The notes under the pieces: generated by a model
Seen by the model: only the letters and a program-made list of their open reading frames with translations
Databases searched by the model: none
Told to the model about the DNA's origin: nothing
In this document: in pieces, positions 51,360 to 60,750 of the stretch
Position numbering within the stretch: position 1 is the stretch's first letter
How the letters are laid out: every line of letters starts with the position of its first letter
Program-made: the position numbers and the translations under genes
Source of the DNA: UBA2821 sp902763335
Lineage (GTDB): Bacteria; Bacillota; Clostridia; Lachnospirales; Lachnospiraceae
DNA: 64,000 bases
Strand: one strand, 5' to 3'
Assembly (NCBI GenBank): GCA_052066835.1
Contig: JBQHRJ010000003.1

Positions 51360-51395
51360 TATTTTTTCCTCCGTAATGTTTTTTAATATCCTGCT

Positions 51396-51890
51396 TTATG
51401 CTTCAATAGTATCTGATATAAATTGTTCCATTTTATCTTTTGGGATATTAAGCACAAATGAGAGTTCGGAAAAAAGTACATCTTCTGCCCGTTTAAAATA
51501 TTTGTCATCTGTTGTTGTAATCTTTTTGCCCTGCTCCATTCTCTCCTGTTTGCGTGCATATATGGATTTTATAATGCTTACAATCTTTTCATTATTACAG
51601 CTTAAGATTGAGGTTTTGTATTCCTGTTCACGCATTTTTTCATTAGGAATGTCTTTTGCGTCTATTTCGGGAATAGACTTTATAAATTTTAGTGCTTCCT
51701 CTTTGCTGATTACCTTTCTGATTCGTCCTTCGGCGTTATCTGTAGGAATATATATTTTAGATGATTTCTCTGAAATTGGCACCAACATATAATACTCTTT
51801 ATCTGTGTCGTAAATGTCAAGTTGCATGACATCTTCAATCTTGCATATTCCTTCGGGAATTTTAACAACATAGTCTCCTTTTTGATACAT
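51396..51890 (-). CDS. CarD-family transcription factor
   Basis: A 164-residue regulator. The N-terminal Tudor-like RNA-polymerase-interacting domain (YQKGDYVVKIPEGICKIEDV, KEYYMLVPISEKSSKIYIP) is followed by a helical bundle (EEALKFIKSIPEID, QEYKTSILSCNNEKIVSIIK, AEDVLFSELSFVLNIPKDKM). CarD proteins bind the polymerase beta subunit and stabilise open complexes. It stands alone, with AAAGGAG before its ATG. Confidence 0.88.
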   Translation of the reverse strand: MYQKGDYVVKIPEGICKIEDVMQLDIYDTDKEYYMLVPISEKSSKIYIPTDNAEGRIRKVISKEEALKFIKSIPEIDAKDIPNEKMREQEYKTSILSCNNEKIVSIIKSIYARKQERMEQGKKITTTDDKYFKRAEDVLFSELSFVLNIPKDKMEQFISDTIEA

Positions 51891-52018
51891 GACTTCACCT
51901 CTCTATAAACTATATCTGCATAAAACAATGCTTATGAAACTAATATTAATTTTAACATTTTTTTTGGATTTGTGTAAGTTTTTTTACTTCAAGTCAGTTA
52001 AAAATAAAAAATTTTTGT

Positions 52019-52102
52019 TTGACATTAAAAAAAAAGACCAATATAATAACATACGAACGAGTAGCAAACGAGCGTAAATCCAGTTTTGCTGCTCGTTTTT
52101 TT
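52019..52102 (+). promoter_or_regulatory. Strong promoter followed by an immediate attenuator-like hairpin
   Basis: TTGACA (52019-52024), 17 bases, TATAAT (52042-52047). The transcript would start near 52054 and at once form AACGAGTAGCAAA/TTTTGCTGCTCGTT (one bulge), followed by seven T residues ending at 52102. That is a terminator ~50 bases into the leader. A second stem, CGGAC/GTCCG, follows before the MATE start. The leader may therefore be regulated; I do not recognise a known riboswitch class. Confidence 0.65.
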
Positions 52103-52159
52103 ATGCGGACAACGAGCCGGAGTCCGTTTCTTATAGTTATGCAAAGAAGGAGGATTAAG

Positions 52160-53415
52160 ATGACAAAAAGTAACAAAATGAAGGATATGTCTGTAAATAA
52201 GCTTATGATACAGATGGGAATACCAATGATTTTATCAATGGCATTGCAGGCGGTATACAATATCGTGGATAGTGCATTTGTCGGGAACATGAAAGAGGGA
52301 AGTGAAGCGGCACTGAACGCACTGACACTTGTATTTCCGGTTCAAATGCTTATGGTGGCGGTAGGAATTGGAACAGGGGTAGGAACCAATGCGCTTCTTG
52401 CGAGGACACTCGGTCAGGGAAATGATAAAAAAGCAGCTAAGGTTGCAGGAAACAGTTTGTTTTTGGGAACGATTATTTATGTAGTGTGTCTGCTGTTTGG
52501 CATTTTGGAGTAAAAGCATATATTTCATCTCAGACGGTTGATCCGGAGGTTATTTCTATGGGAACAGGTTATTTGAGAATATGCTGTGTAATTTCCTTTG
52601 GAATTATATATTTTTCATTGTTTGAGAAATTATTGCAGGCAACAGGGCGTTCACTTTATTCTACAATAGGTCAGATAGTATCAATGATATTATTATTAGT
52701 GTTTCATATGAAATTAAATAAAGAGTTTGAGCATGGAATAAAATATATGAAACCAAGTGCAGGAATTATAAAAGAAATATATGCAATCGGATTGCCGGCA
52801 ATTATTGCACAGGCACTTATGTCGATAATGGTATATGCTATGAATCTTATCCTGAAGTTCAACTCATCAGCACAAACCGCATACGGGCTGTTTTACAAGG
52901 TGCAGCAGTTTGTGTTATTCATGGCGTTTGGACTGAGGGACGCAATTACACCAATTATAGCATTTGCGTATGGAATGCGTAGTAAAAAGAGAATCAGGGA
53001 TGGAATAAGATATGGTCTTTTATATACCGTTGTATTAATGGTTGCAGGTATTATTATTACAGAAATTTTTCCCGATGCATTTGCAACATTGTTTAATGCA
53101 GGTCAGTCAAGAGCGTATTTTATCGAAGCAATGAGAATTATCTCAATCAGCTTTATTTTTGCCGGAATAAATGTGGCATATCAGGGAATTTATCAGGCGA
53201 TGAATGGCGGAATGGAATCGCTTGTTATTTCACTTTTAAGACAGCTTGTTATCATATTGCCATTGGCAGGAATATTTTCTTTATTTGTGAGAAATGGTCA
53301 GATGGGAGTTTCATTAATCTGGTGGGCATTTCCAATTACGGAATTAATAGCATGTCTTGTAGGATATGTATTTTTAAATAAAATAAGGAAAAACAGAGTT
53401 GACAGTTTAGAGTAA
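52160..53415 (+). pseudogene. MATE-family transporter with one-base frameshift and internal deletion
   Basis: AAGGAGG and ATG (52160) start DMSVNKLMIQMGIPMILSMA, AVYNIVDSAFVGNM and TGVGTNALLARTLGQGN. At CLLFGI the frame breaks in GGCATTTTGGAG. One more T would restore the family sequence LLFGIFGVKAYISSQT, which is read in the other frame. Further on, RSLYSTIGQI is joined directly to VSMILLLVFHM, skipping ~35 residues that lie between two GQ-V/I sites in intact relatives. The rest (LPAIIAQALMSIMVYAMNLI, FMAFGLRDAITPIIAFAYGM) is well preserved. Inactive. Confidence 0.82.
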
Positions 53416-53428
53416 GGAGAAATGAAAA

Positions 53429-54013
53429 ATGGCAAAGAGAATTATTACAATTAGCAGAGAGTTTGGAAGCGGGGGACGTTTTATCGGTGAGGAAGTAGCG
53501 AAAAAACTGGGGATGGCTTATTATGACAAAGAGGTGATAAATCAGATTGCTGAACAGTCGGGATTAGCACCGGAGTTTGTTCAAAACAGTGCCGAATTAT
53601 CTCCAAGGAAGGGGATATTTGCATATGCTTTTTCAGGGCGTGATATAACAGGAAAATCAGTGGAAGATATGGTGTATGAGGCACAGCAAAAAGTTATTTT
53701 GGAAATTGCAGAAAAAGAGGATTGCGTGATAGTAGGAAGAAATGCAGATTTTATATTGCGGAACAGAAGTGATGTGTTCAATGTTTTTGTACATGGAAAT
53801 ATGCCTGAAAAAATAAAGCGTATTTGTAAGTTGTACGATGTAACAGAGTCTGAAGCAGCAAAAATGATTACGGATACAGATAAGCGACGTATGGCAAATT
53901 ACAATTTCTATACAGAACAGAAATGGGGAATGGCATGCAACTACACGCTATCTTTGAATAGTTCACAGCTGGGATATGAAAAATGCATGCAGATAATTAT
54001 AGATTGTATATAG
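53429..54013 (+). CDS. Cytidylate-kinase-like protein
   Basis: A 194-residue P-loop protein of the cytidylate kinase-2 family. ITISREFGSGGRFIGEEVAK is the nucleotide-binding loop and GMAYYDKEVINQIAEQSGLA follows. VIVGRNADFILRNR and the lid region TDKRRMANYNFYTEQKWG come later. It starts 13 bases after the MATE pseudogene. It is distinct from housekeeping Cmk; its substrate is unconfirmed. Confidence 0.88.
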   Translation: MAKRIITISREFGSGGRFIGEEVAKKLGMAYYDKEVINQIAEQSGLAPEFVQNSAELSPRKGIFAYAFSGRDITGKSVEDMVYEAQQKVILEIAEKEDCVIVGRNADFILRNRSDVFNVFVHGNMPEKIKRICKLYDVTESEAAKMITDTDKRRMANYNFYTEQKWGMACNYTLSLNSSQLGYEKCMQIIIDCI

Positions 54014-54019
54014 CAGACA

Positions 54020-54053
54020 TTGAACCACCTATGTTGGGTGGTTCAATCTGTTT
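54020..54053 (+). terminator. Intrinsic terminator
   Basis: TTGAACCACC pairs with GGTGGTTCAA; the T-rich tail (TCTGTTT) is moderate. Confidence 0.75.
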
Positions 54054-54153
54054 ACGTTATGGTCATTTTCATATTATAAAGGACGAATAGATGATTACGC
54101 ATATAAAGTGATAGAATGTGCACCTGAGAGTATTTTAGATGAAAGAGAAGACT

Positions 54154-55233
54154 TTACAAATTTGGGGTCTGATTCCGAGTATTCAGTTCTTCAAGTTGTT
54201 TTCTGAGTAAAGCGATTTCATTATCTTTTTCGGTAATTATATTATCTTTAAGATTTATGGTATCATCTTTGTCATCAAGTTGCTGCTCCATACCGTGAAT
54301 TTTACTGTCTTTATCATCAAGTTGCTGTTTCATATCATTAATCTCACTTTGCATTTCATCAATCATATACTGCACAGTATTTTTATCAAGTTCGGCTAAT
54401 TCTTTTGAAAACATCTGCATCACCTTTTCTGTATTAAGACACATGGTGTATACTTCATCATATAATGGTTTAAAATCCGGATATTTATCTATAAGAGAGA
54501 TGATATCTTCCGGCATATCTGATGAAAGAAATGTAAACCATGCATCCAATCTGTTGTTAATACCTTTATTGTGTAACATATTGATGAATATGTCAAGTGG
54601 AATAAAAATGTATCGCTGTAGCAAATCTATCTCTATTCCCGTATCTGACTTCTGCTTAAAATTATGTATATATGTGTCTGGAAAATTATTAAAAGCAGCA
54701 GGACTTGATTCAAACAGCACTATAGTATAAACGGTCTTTATATTTTTGTAACTGAAATTTTTTCCGAGTCTGCTCCGAACACGTTTGTACTGTCTGAGAA
54801 GTAAATCAGCAGAGTAACATGCCGCACGTTGTCCCGGAAACATGTATCCGATTTTCTGAACTTCGACATTTGCTATTGAGCCGTCTTTAAGTTGTACAAC
54901 TATATCAAGTATGACAAGGGAAGTCTCGTCGGCAATGCGTGTGGAATCATTAGGAAGCATCTCCTTTATGGTGACAGGCTCACCTAATATAAGTGAAAGC
55001 AGTTCGTTAAGTCTTTCGGGAGTATATTCAGGACTCATAATCTCCTTGAAAAATGAATCATACAAAAGTTTTGCCCCTTTAACTCCACTGCAGAAATCCA
55101 GAAACATTTCCTGCTGCTTTGGGTTCCATTCGCTGAACAGTTCATACAGTTTCGGTGTGTTGTTAATTTCGTTTCTTATATCTTCCCGTTCTCTTATGAT
55201 CGGAAAATAATCTTTTAATCTGTTATTTATCAT
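54154..55233 (-). CDS. Rpn-family PD-(D/E)XK nuclease/transposase-like protein, copy B
   Basis: A 359-residue near-duplicate of copy A (25595-26572), differing by only a handful of residues in the first ~290. The difference is at the C-terminus. Copy A has one MKEQLDDKD heptad block; copy B has an expanded coiled coil with MKQQLDDKDSKIHGMEQQL, DDKDDTINLKDNIITEKD and a new end (NTRNQTPNL). The nuclease core (SLVILDIVVQLKDGSIANVE) is intact. The two copies lie in the same orientation 28.6 kb apart and could recombine. Confidence 0.88.
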   Translation of the reverse strand: MINNRLKDYFPIIREREDIRNEINNTPKLYELFSEWNPKQQEMFLDFCSGVKGAKLLYDSFFKEIMSPEYTPERLNELLSLILGEPVTIKEMLPNDSTRIADETSLVILDIVVQLKDGSIANVEVQKIGYMFPGQRAACYSADLLLRQYKRVRSRLGKNFSYKNIKTVYTIVLFESSPAAFNNFPDTYIHNFKQKSDTGIEIDLLQRYIFIPLDIFINMLHNKGINNRLDAWFTFLSSDMPEDIISLIDKYPDFKPLYDEVYTMCLNTEKVMQMFSKELAELDKNTVQYMIDEMQSEINDMKQQLDDKDSKIHGMEQQLDDKDDTINLKDNIITEKDNEIALLRKQLEELNTRNQTPNL

Positions 55234-55537
55234 AGGTCTCCTTTTTTGGTTTTTATAGGTCAGGTGTTGTGTAATTGTTCAGTTTTAATCAGGCTTGTGC
55301 AAACGTGTGAGCGTTGCAGCCTATAAATTTGCACAATATTAAGCGTATATTACGACTGTAACACAACATAAAATACAAAACAACGCAACATAAAGATGAT
55401 AGAATACATAAATAATACCACATATTAAATATATGTCAAGCCAAAAAGAATATAAAATAATTGATAGAAAATCTGGTTGAAAATGTTATGGTTATTGTGT
55501 AGTATAAAATCAGAAATACACAGTGAGGAGAATGAGA
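55234..55537. other. Intergenic stretch with Rpn copy B leader
   Basis: There is no gene. The first ~100 bases match the leader of copy A, including the structured motif. The remainder is AT-rich, with a possible promoter for the next plus-strand gene (TATGGTTATTGTGTAGTATAAA region near 55488-55506). Confidence 0.5.
55296..55335 (-). repeat. Structured motif upstream of Rpn copy B
   Basis: TGTGCAAACGTGTGAGCGTT followed by GCAG, then TTTGCACA; identical in its core to 26635-26673, with one extra T before the right arm. Confidence 0.65.
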
Positions 55538-55891
55538 ATGGATATAAAAAAGATTGTTGAAAACATAAGAAATATTGACTACTCATCAATGGACACAGAC
55601 CGTTTTCTTGATGACAGGGATAGTCAGGAGTTTGATACAGAATGGTCTAAGATTTTTTGGCAGATTGATGCAGAGGAAATTCCCAATGAAGTAAAAAAAC
55701 AGGCGGAGATATATAAAAAAGAAGTGTTTCATGTGATAGATGAATTGACCGGTGGAAGCGAGCTGTCTGAATATATTTCAGAGGATATAGAATTATTATT
55801 ATATGGTGATTATCTGAACATTCAAAGTGAATGGTTTAAAAAATTTATAAATAAGTATGAAAATGGAGAATTGCCTACAGGTATCTTATAG
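55538..55891 (+). CDS. Hypothetical acidic cytoplasmic protein
   Basis: A 117-residue, mostly helical, acidic protein (IKKIVENIRNIDYSSMDTDR, EELTGG-like turn, IQSEWFKKFINKYENGELP). GAGGAG sits 8 bases before the ATG at 55538; two earlier in-frame starts (55523, 55532) overlap that site. I recognise no family. It is neither secreted nor membranous. Confidence 0.6.
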   Translation: MDIKKIVENIRNIDYSSMDTDRFLDDRDSQEFDTEWSKIFWQIDAEEIPNEVKKQAEIYKKEVFHVIDELTGGSELSEYISEDIELLLYGDYLNIQSEWFKKFINKYENGELPTGIL

Positions 55892-55973
55892 GCAGCTATT
55901 TGTTTAGGGTGAAAACGAATAGTCATTTACGGCAGAAGTGGAAATATAATATCGCTCGGAAATGAGGAATTAC

Positions 55974-56646
55974 ATGATAAAGATAGATTTAATTACAGGT
56001 TTTCTTGGTTCAGGAAAAACTACATTTTTATTAAAATATGCAAAGTATCTGATGAGTAAAGGATTGAAAATAGGTATTCTGGAGTATGACTATGGTGCCG
56101 TCAATATAGATATGATGCTGTTATCAGAGCTCAGAGGACCACAGTGTGAAATAGAAATGTTGGTGGCAGCATGCGATGCTGACTGTTTACAAAGAAGATT
56201 CAGAACACATTGAAAATACAAAAAAACATATAGTAAGGGCGGCAGAAGAAATTCATTGTAAGAAAATTCAGGAGAACTGCATGGAGAAGTCTTGGGAGGA
56301 TTTTACAGATGATGACTATGAATATCTGATGAACGTTGGATATCATATTGGTGATTATATGAAAGTAATTACTAATGGTGAAGGCGGATTTTCGACAGTT
56401 CATTTTCTTGATATAAAAGATGAGGTACCTGTATTAAAAGAGAAAATCAGGCAGCTTTTTGAGTCAGATGAATACGGTAAAGTGCTTCGTGTAAAGGGAT
56501 TTGCAACTGAGAATGGCAAAAATTATGAAGTCAGTGCAACAGAAAATGAACTGATAGTTACGCCAATGAATGTTGGAAGAGGTGTGGTAATTGTAATCGG
56601 TTCAGATTTAGACAGTAAAAAAATAACAGAATTGTTGAACAATTAA
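55974..56646 (+). pseudogene. CobW/G3E-family GTPase with the centre deleted
   Basis: ATGAGGAATTACATG starts KIDLITGFLGSGKTTFLLKY (the G3E P-loop), then EYDYGAVNIDMMLLSELRGP and CEIEMLVAACDADCLQRRF. The frame then ends. The C-terminal part resumes in another frame (YKEDSEHIENTKKHIVRAAE, DDDYEYLMNVGYHIGDYMKV, VLRVKGFATENGKNYEVSAT). The middle, with the remaining GTPase motifs, is missing. CobW-like proteins are metallochaperones or metal-insertion GTPases. Confidence 0.75.
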
Positions 56647-56659
56647 ATCTGTTATAAAG

Positions 56660-56917
56660 GTGTTCGTATTTAATTATGAAGATTACTGCCGGAGTGTGAT
56701 AAGTGAAAAAGATAATTTGAGGTAGTATAAGGTAGTATAAAAAAGCTTGACTTGGAGTAAACTTCAAGGCGTATAATAAAATCATCATAAGACAAAACTG
56801 GGATATCGTCATAAGATTATATGAGATAGATGTTCCTACAACGATAAGTGGAAGAGTTACGGCTGAGCTGAGGATGGCGATGCCGGGGAAAATGTATCTA
56901 AAGTACGGAGGAAAAAT
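56660..56917 (+). other. Debris region before ogt with a gene tail
   Basis: Contains a doubled GGTAGTATAA (56720-56739), the MerR-type promoter below, and an open frame without start (DIVIRLYEIDVPTTISGRVT, AELRMAMPGKMYLKYGGK) that ends at the ogt start. The tail belongs to no family I can name. The gene once driven by the promoter seems to have been deleted, leaving its last codons fused to the promoter region. Confidence 0.45.
56747..56777 (+). promoter_or_regulatory. MerR-type promoter with 19-bp spacer, now upstream of ogt
   Basis: TTGACT and TATAAT are 19 bases apart, the over-long spacing that MerR-family activators correct. The spacer holds the near-perfect dyad CTTGGAGT-AA-ACTTCAAG (one mismatch). 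No MerR gene is in the window. The promoter may now drive ogt and the WYL gene. Confidence 0.75.
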
Positions 56918-57451
56918 ATGACTTACACATATCATTATAATTCTCCACTCGGTGGAATAACTATGGCAAGTGATGGAACAGCGCTTACAGGTCTGTGGTT
57001 TGACGGGCAGAAATATTTTGCAGATACCGTATTAGAAGAACATATAGAAAAATCACTTCCGATATTTGATGATGTATCAAAGTGGCTGGATATCTATTTT
57101 GGTGGCAAAGAGCCTGACTTTATGCCACTGGTGACGTTTGAAACCACACCGTTTCGTAAAGCAGTATGGGATATTCTGGTCACCATTCCATATGGAAAAA
57201 CCATGACTTACGGTGAGATTGCAGATATAATCGCAGGTCAAAAAGGTATTGATAAAATGTCAGCTCAGGCGGTTGGCGGTGCTGTTGGGCACAATCTGGT
57301 TTCCATAATTATTCCATGTCATCGTGTAGTTGGAACAGGTGGAAGTTTAACCGGGTATGCAGGTGGTATAGATAAGAAAATCCAACTGTTAAAGCTTGAA
57401 AAAACAGATATGTCGGGGTTATTCGTTCCGAAGAAAGGTACAGCGTTATAA
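56918..57451 (+). CDS. ogt: Methylated-DNA-[protein]-cysteine S-methyltransferase
   Basis: Removes alkyl groups from O6-alkylguanine by suicidal transfer to cysteine. The active site is IIPCHRVVGTGGSLTGYAGG (Cys in PCHR, residue ~131), and the helix-turn-helix region TIPYGKTMTYGEIADII contacts DNA. At 177 residues the N-terminal domain is complete. The stop overlaps the next gene's ATG by one base (TAATG), so the WYL regulator is translationally coupled. Confidence 0.95.
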   Translation: MTYTYHYNSPLGGITMASDGTALTGLWFDGQKYFADTVLEEHIEKSLPIFDDVSKWLDIYFGGKEPDFMPLVTFETTPFRKAVWDILVTIPYGKTMTYGEIADIIAGQKGIDKMSAQAVGGAVGHNLVSIIIPCHRVVGTGGSLTGYAGGIDKKIQLLKLEKTDMSGLFVPKKGTAL

Positions 57452-58440
57452 TGAAATCATCAAATCAGAAATTAAAAATTATGTATCTTATGAAAATTCT
57501 GCTTGATAGAACAGATGAGACACATAGCATTACTATGCCTGAAATAATAGATGCATTGGAGGCATATGGTATAAGTGCAGAGCGTAAGAGTCTGTACAAC
57601 GATATTGAAAATCTGAGAGTATATGGACTGGATGTAATAGGAGTTCAGGAGGATAGGACATATTCGTATCATATTGGAAACAGGCAGTTTGAGCTTGCAG
57701 AATTAAAGCTCCTTGTGGATTCTGTGCAGTCTGCAAAATTTATAACTGAAAAGAAGTCAAATGAACTTATTAAGAAGATTGAAAGTCTTGCAAGTAAATA
57801 TGAGGCATCACAGCTTCATAGGCAGGTATTTGTTGCCGGACGTGTAAAGACAATGAATGAAAGCATATATTACAATGTGGACAGCATTCATGCTGCAATA
57901 GCCGGAAATTCGAGGATAACATTTAAATATTTTAAGTGGAATGTGGATAAGGATATGGAGCTTCGGCATGATGGTGCGTTATACGAGGTGAGTCCGTGGT
58001 TATTGTCATGGAATGACGGGTATTATTACCTGATTGCATACGACAGTGTTAAAGGAATTATCAAACATTTCCGTGTAGACAAGATGCTGGATATTAAGTT
58101 GAATGGAAGAAAAAGAGAAGGCGAAAAAGTATTCAATTCGTTAGATATGGCAGCATATACCGGAAAAATGTTCGGCATGTATGGCGGTGAAGACGAACGG
58201 GTGCGGCTTGAATGCGATAATGCTTTGGCAGGAGTTATGATTGATCGTTTTGGAAAGGATATATCGCTGATCCGTCTGGACGATAAAAAGTTTGCAGTCA
58301 ATGTAGAAGTGGCAGTCAGCAGACAGTTTCTGGCATGGATTATCGGACTTGGAGAAGGCGTGAAAATCGTAGGAGCTCAAAGAATTGTGGATATGATGAA
58401 TGATGAGATTGATAGACTGGTAAGACAGTATGGGAAATAA
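57451..58440 (+). CDS. WYL-domain transcriptional regulator (second copy)
   Basis: A 329-residue regulator. The N-terminal winged helix (KLKIMYLMKILLDRTDETHS, GISAERKSLYNDIENLRVYG) is followed by a WYL domain (ISRITFKYFKWN-like block read as NSRITFKYFKW, EVSPWLLSWNDGYYYLIAYD) and a C-terminal WCX-type extension. Its gene overlaps ogt, a DNA-repair gene, in line with the DNA-damage or defence role of many WYL proteins. It is not closely similar to the WYL protein at 9602-10660. Confidence 0.9.
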   Translation: MKSSNQKLKIMYLMKILLDRTDETHSITMPEIIDALEAYGISAERKSLYNDIENLRVYGLDVIGVQEDRTYSYHIGNRQFELAELKLLVDSVQSAKFITEKKSNELIKKIESLASKYEASQLHRQVFVAGRVKTMNESIYYNVDSIHAAIAGNSRITFKYFKWNVDKDMELRHDGALYEVSPWLLSWNDGYYYLIAYDSVKGIIKHFRVDKMLDIKLNGRKREGEKVFNSLDMAAYTGKMFGMYGGEDERVRLECDNALAGVMIDRFGKDISLIRLDDKKFAVNVEVAVSRQFLAWIIGLGEGVKIVGAQRIVDMMNDEIDRLVRQYGK

Positions 58441-58860
58441 AAAACATAAGTTTGGATGATAAAGGATGAGAGTTTATATATATATCTAAAAAACACACTT
58501 TTACAGTTCCTAGTATTAGGCGAACCGTAGCACGGTGGATTTGACACATTCTAACAGTTACAAATTTAACGGGGATTTTAGCTGTTAATTATGAACGTTG
58601 TTAAAAACATTGTACATTAAAGCTGGAAAGTGTCATTTCTTTTTAAATTCCGGATATATTCCTATATTTTTCACCAGATAATTTCAAGCCATTAAGTCAT
58701 GGTTTAGTGCATGCGACAAAATTTGACAAATAATATATGACATAATAAAAAATATATGGTATAATAATAGAAATGACAAAATGTATATATGATTGGAAAA
58801 TGCAGCTAGCGGCTGCAGAGTTTAAGATTACCTATGATGATGAAGAGGAGTATAAAACAA
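58441..58860 (+). promoter_or_regulatory. Intergenic region with promoter for the exported-protein cluster
   Basis: There is no gene here. The best promoter is ATGACA (58737-58742), 17 bases, TATAAT (58760-58765). An alternative TTGACA is at 58723. Small stems (CCTAGTATTAGG near 58509; GCAGCTAGCGGCTGC near 58801) are present. The first ~250 bases look like sequence debris. Confidence 0.55.
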
Positions 58861-59685
58861 ATGAAAGAAAAGAATAAGTTTCATATAAAAATATTTATTG
58901 GTGTTATCTGTGTTATTTTGGCAGTAGGAGTATTTATATTTGTTAAGGTACATGACAATAACAAAAAGAATTATATTATGGATGTGTATAACCAATTCTT
59001 TGATGGAAAAGGTCAGCAGTATATGAGTGATGAAGTAAAAGATTCAGATGACATACAGAAAATCAGTGTAGATGGATATGATGTTTCGATGGTGAGCTCT
59101 TTATATGATAAATACACTGGTATCGGATATTTCATTTTTAAGGTTGACGGAGATATTAAAAAGATGAAAGAGCAGGAGGATAAAATAGTGAGGGATACCA
59201 TACTTGCAGATCCACCTATGTATTTTGGGGTTAGTGAATATGCTGGGAGAACAGTAGGGAATGCTGTTGGCTACGTTAAAGGGAGCAAATATATGAAGTT
59301 AAGATGTAGAATAACGGATTTGGATGACAAGGATATAGGCATTGAACTTTTGGGATGGAATGAAAAACTCTATGGGAAATTTGATATAAACCGCAGTAAT
59401 ATTGATTATGTAGTTAAACAACTTGAGGACAACGATGAGCTGGAAGGATACATTTCACCATTGGGAGCAATATTTTCAGGTAAATACAGTGTATTGGATA
59501 AGTTAATTCTTATATATAATGATGGTATTGAGAAGGAAGAGATATATCCGTTTCATACTTGTTTTGATAACAAGAGAAATGAATATCTATTTATGTTTTC
59601 AGAAATAGAAAATATAGACGATGTTAAGGGGGGAATAATGGTGAATGAAAAAGGTGACAGAGACATGCAATTAAAATTACATTAA
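58861..59685 (+). CDS. Membrane-anchored exported protein, unknown
   Basis: A 274-residue protein with an N-terminal anchor (IKIFIGVICVILAVGVFIFV) and a ~240-residue outside domain, strand-rich and acidic (VDGYDVSMVSSLYDKYTGIG, SPLGAIFSGKYSVLDKLILI). GAGGAG supports the ATG at 58861 over 58834. It opens a run of similar anchored proteins. The pattern of short strands around GYD-V and the size resemble DUF5027-like exported proteins, but weakly. Confidence 0.6.
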   Translation: MKEKNKFHIKIFIGVICVILAVGVFIFVKVHDNNKKNYIMDVYNQFFDGKGQQYMSDEVKDSDDIQKISVDGYDVSMVSSLYDKYTGIGYFIFKVDGDIKKMKEQEDKIVRDTILADPPMYFGVSEYAGRTVGNAVGYVKGSKYMKLRCRITDLDDKDIGIELLGWNEKLYGKFDINRSNIDYVVKQLEDNDELEGYISPLGAIFSGKYSVLDKLILIYNDGIEKEEIYPFHTCFDNKRNEYLFMFSEIENIDDVKGGIMVNEKGDRDMQLKLH

Positions 59686-59779
59686 AAAACATATAATTTT
59701 GAAGAGACAAATCTTGATATATATGTTACAGAATGATAAAAAGTGCGTGCAGTAATACAAAAAATGGAGGATAAAGTGT

Positions 59780-60748
59780 ATGAATAAAAGTTACAAAAAT
59801 GTGTTAAGAAAAGTTGTAATAATTTGTCTTGTTATTGCAGTTGTTGCAGTAGCGTTTGTATATAACCAGTATTGGCGTTATAAAAAAGGAAAAGAATCAG
59901 TTTTTGATGCTTTTTACATGCCTTATAAGATACAGAAAAATGTTGATAAAATGTATAACAGTCCGGCGGACCAGCATGTTAAAGTCGGAGATTACACTAT
60001 AGCATTAGATAAACTTGTGTACAGCAGAGAAAAACAGTTCGGCTGGTGTAAGTTTGATGTTACAAGATATGGTTATAATATGGAGGATGAGGCAATTGCA
60101 AACAGCAGAGATTATTCTGTGAAAAATTACTTTGGAAGGGACAGACAGTTCAGCGTGCAGGTTGCGTATGGTTCTGTAGAGGGTTCTTATACTCATGGAG
60201 ATGCTGCGTGGTTTGAATTATCAGATGAAAGTTCAACAAATGATGTATTGAATGTGTACAGGATGATATTAGTAGAGGATAATAACAGTTATAATCATTG
60301 CGTATATTTATATAACAGAAACAGTGGTAAGGGAAATGGAGAGCCGACAAGTACTCAGGAGATAAAAGATATGGATGGGGTATTTGTGCTGTATGAAAAG
60401 GATACATCACTGAAAAAGTATATACATACAAAAAGGGGAGTGTATTATGAGATAATCATATCGCCTGATTCGATAAACATAAGAGGTGATATAGATAAAT
60501 ATATGAACAATGAACATGAAGATATAAAGGATATAAAAATTTATGAAGATGACGGACAGGTTGTTTCAATAAAGGAAAATGGAGTATTAAATGCTGATAT
60601 AAGGGATTGCGGAGAGTTTATACCGGATAAAGAAAGTGACTTAAGTACATATTCGTGTGTGTTGGAATTCTCTGAAAAATTGGATGTAAGTAAAGTATCA
60701 GGTGTTGAAATTAATGGAGTTGAAGCGGAAAGAATTGAGGAGGATTAA
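59780..60748 (+). CDS. Membrane-anchored exported protein, unknown, paralogue-like
   Basis: A 322-residue protein with an N-terminal anchor (VVIICLVIAVVAVAFVYNQY) and an exported region (VKVGDYTIALDKLVYSREKQ, FDVTRYGYNMEDEA, VLEFSEKLDVSKVSGVEING). TGGAGG precedes its ATG. The final block, ending in V-G-V-E-I-N-G, repeats in the decayed neighbour (VVLKGTEYRV), suggesting local gene duplication. Confidence 0.6.
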   Translation: MNKSYKNVLRKVVIICLVIAVVAVAFVYNQYWRYKKGKESVFDAFYMPYKIQKNVDKMYNSPADQHVKVGDYTIALDKLVYSREKQFGWCKFDVTRYGYNMEDEAIANSRDYSVKNYFGRDRQFSVQVAYGSVEGSYTHGDAAWFELSDESSTNDVLNVYRMILVEDNNSYNHCVYLYNRNSGKGNGEPTSTQEIKDMDGVFVLYEKDTSLKKYIHTKRGVYYEIIISPDSINIRGDIDKYMNNEHEDIKDIKIYEDDGQVVSIKENGVLNADIRDCGEFIPDKESDLSTYSCVLEFSEKLDVSKVSGVEINGVEAERIEED

Positions 60749-60750
60749 GT

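Noticed and set aside
52054..52160. Guanidine riboswitch in front of the MATE gene
   Set aside because: The ACGAG-containing stems only loosely recall guanidine classes; the conserved loops and spacing could not be matched, so no class is assigned.
54060..54200. Possible short gene (frame KGRIDDYAYKVIECAPESIL) before Rpn copy B
   Set aside because: No start or ribosome site, overlaps the Rpn 3' end in antisense; at most an unrecognisable fragment.
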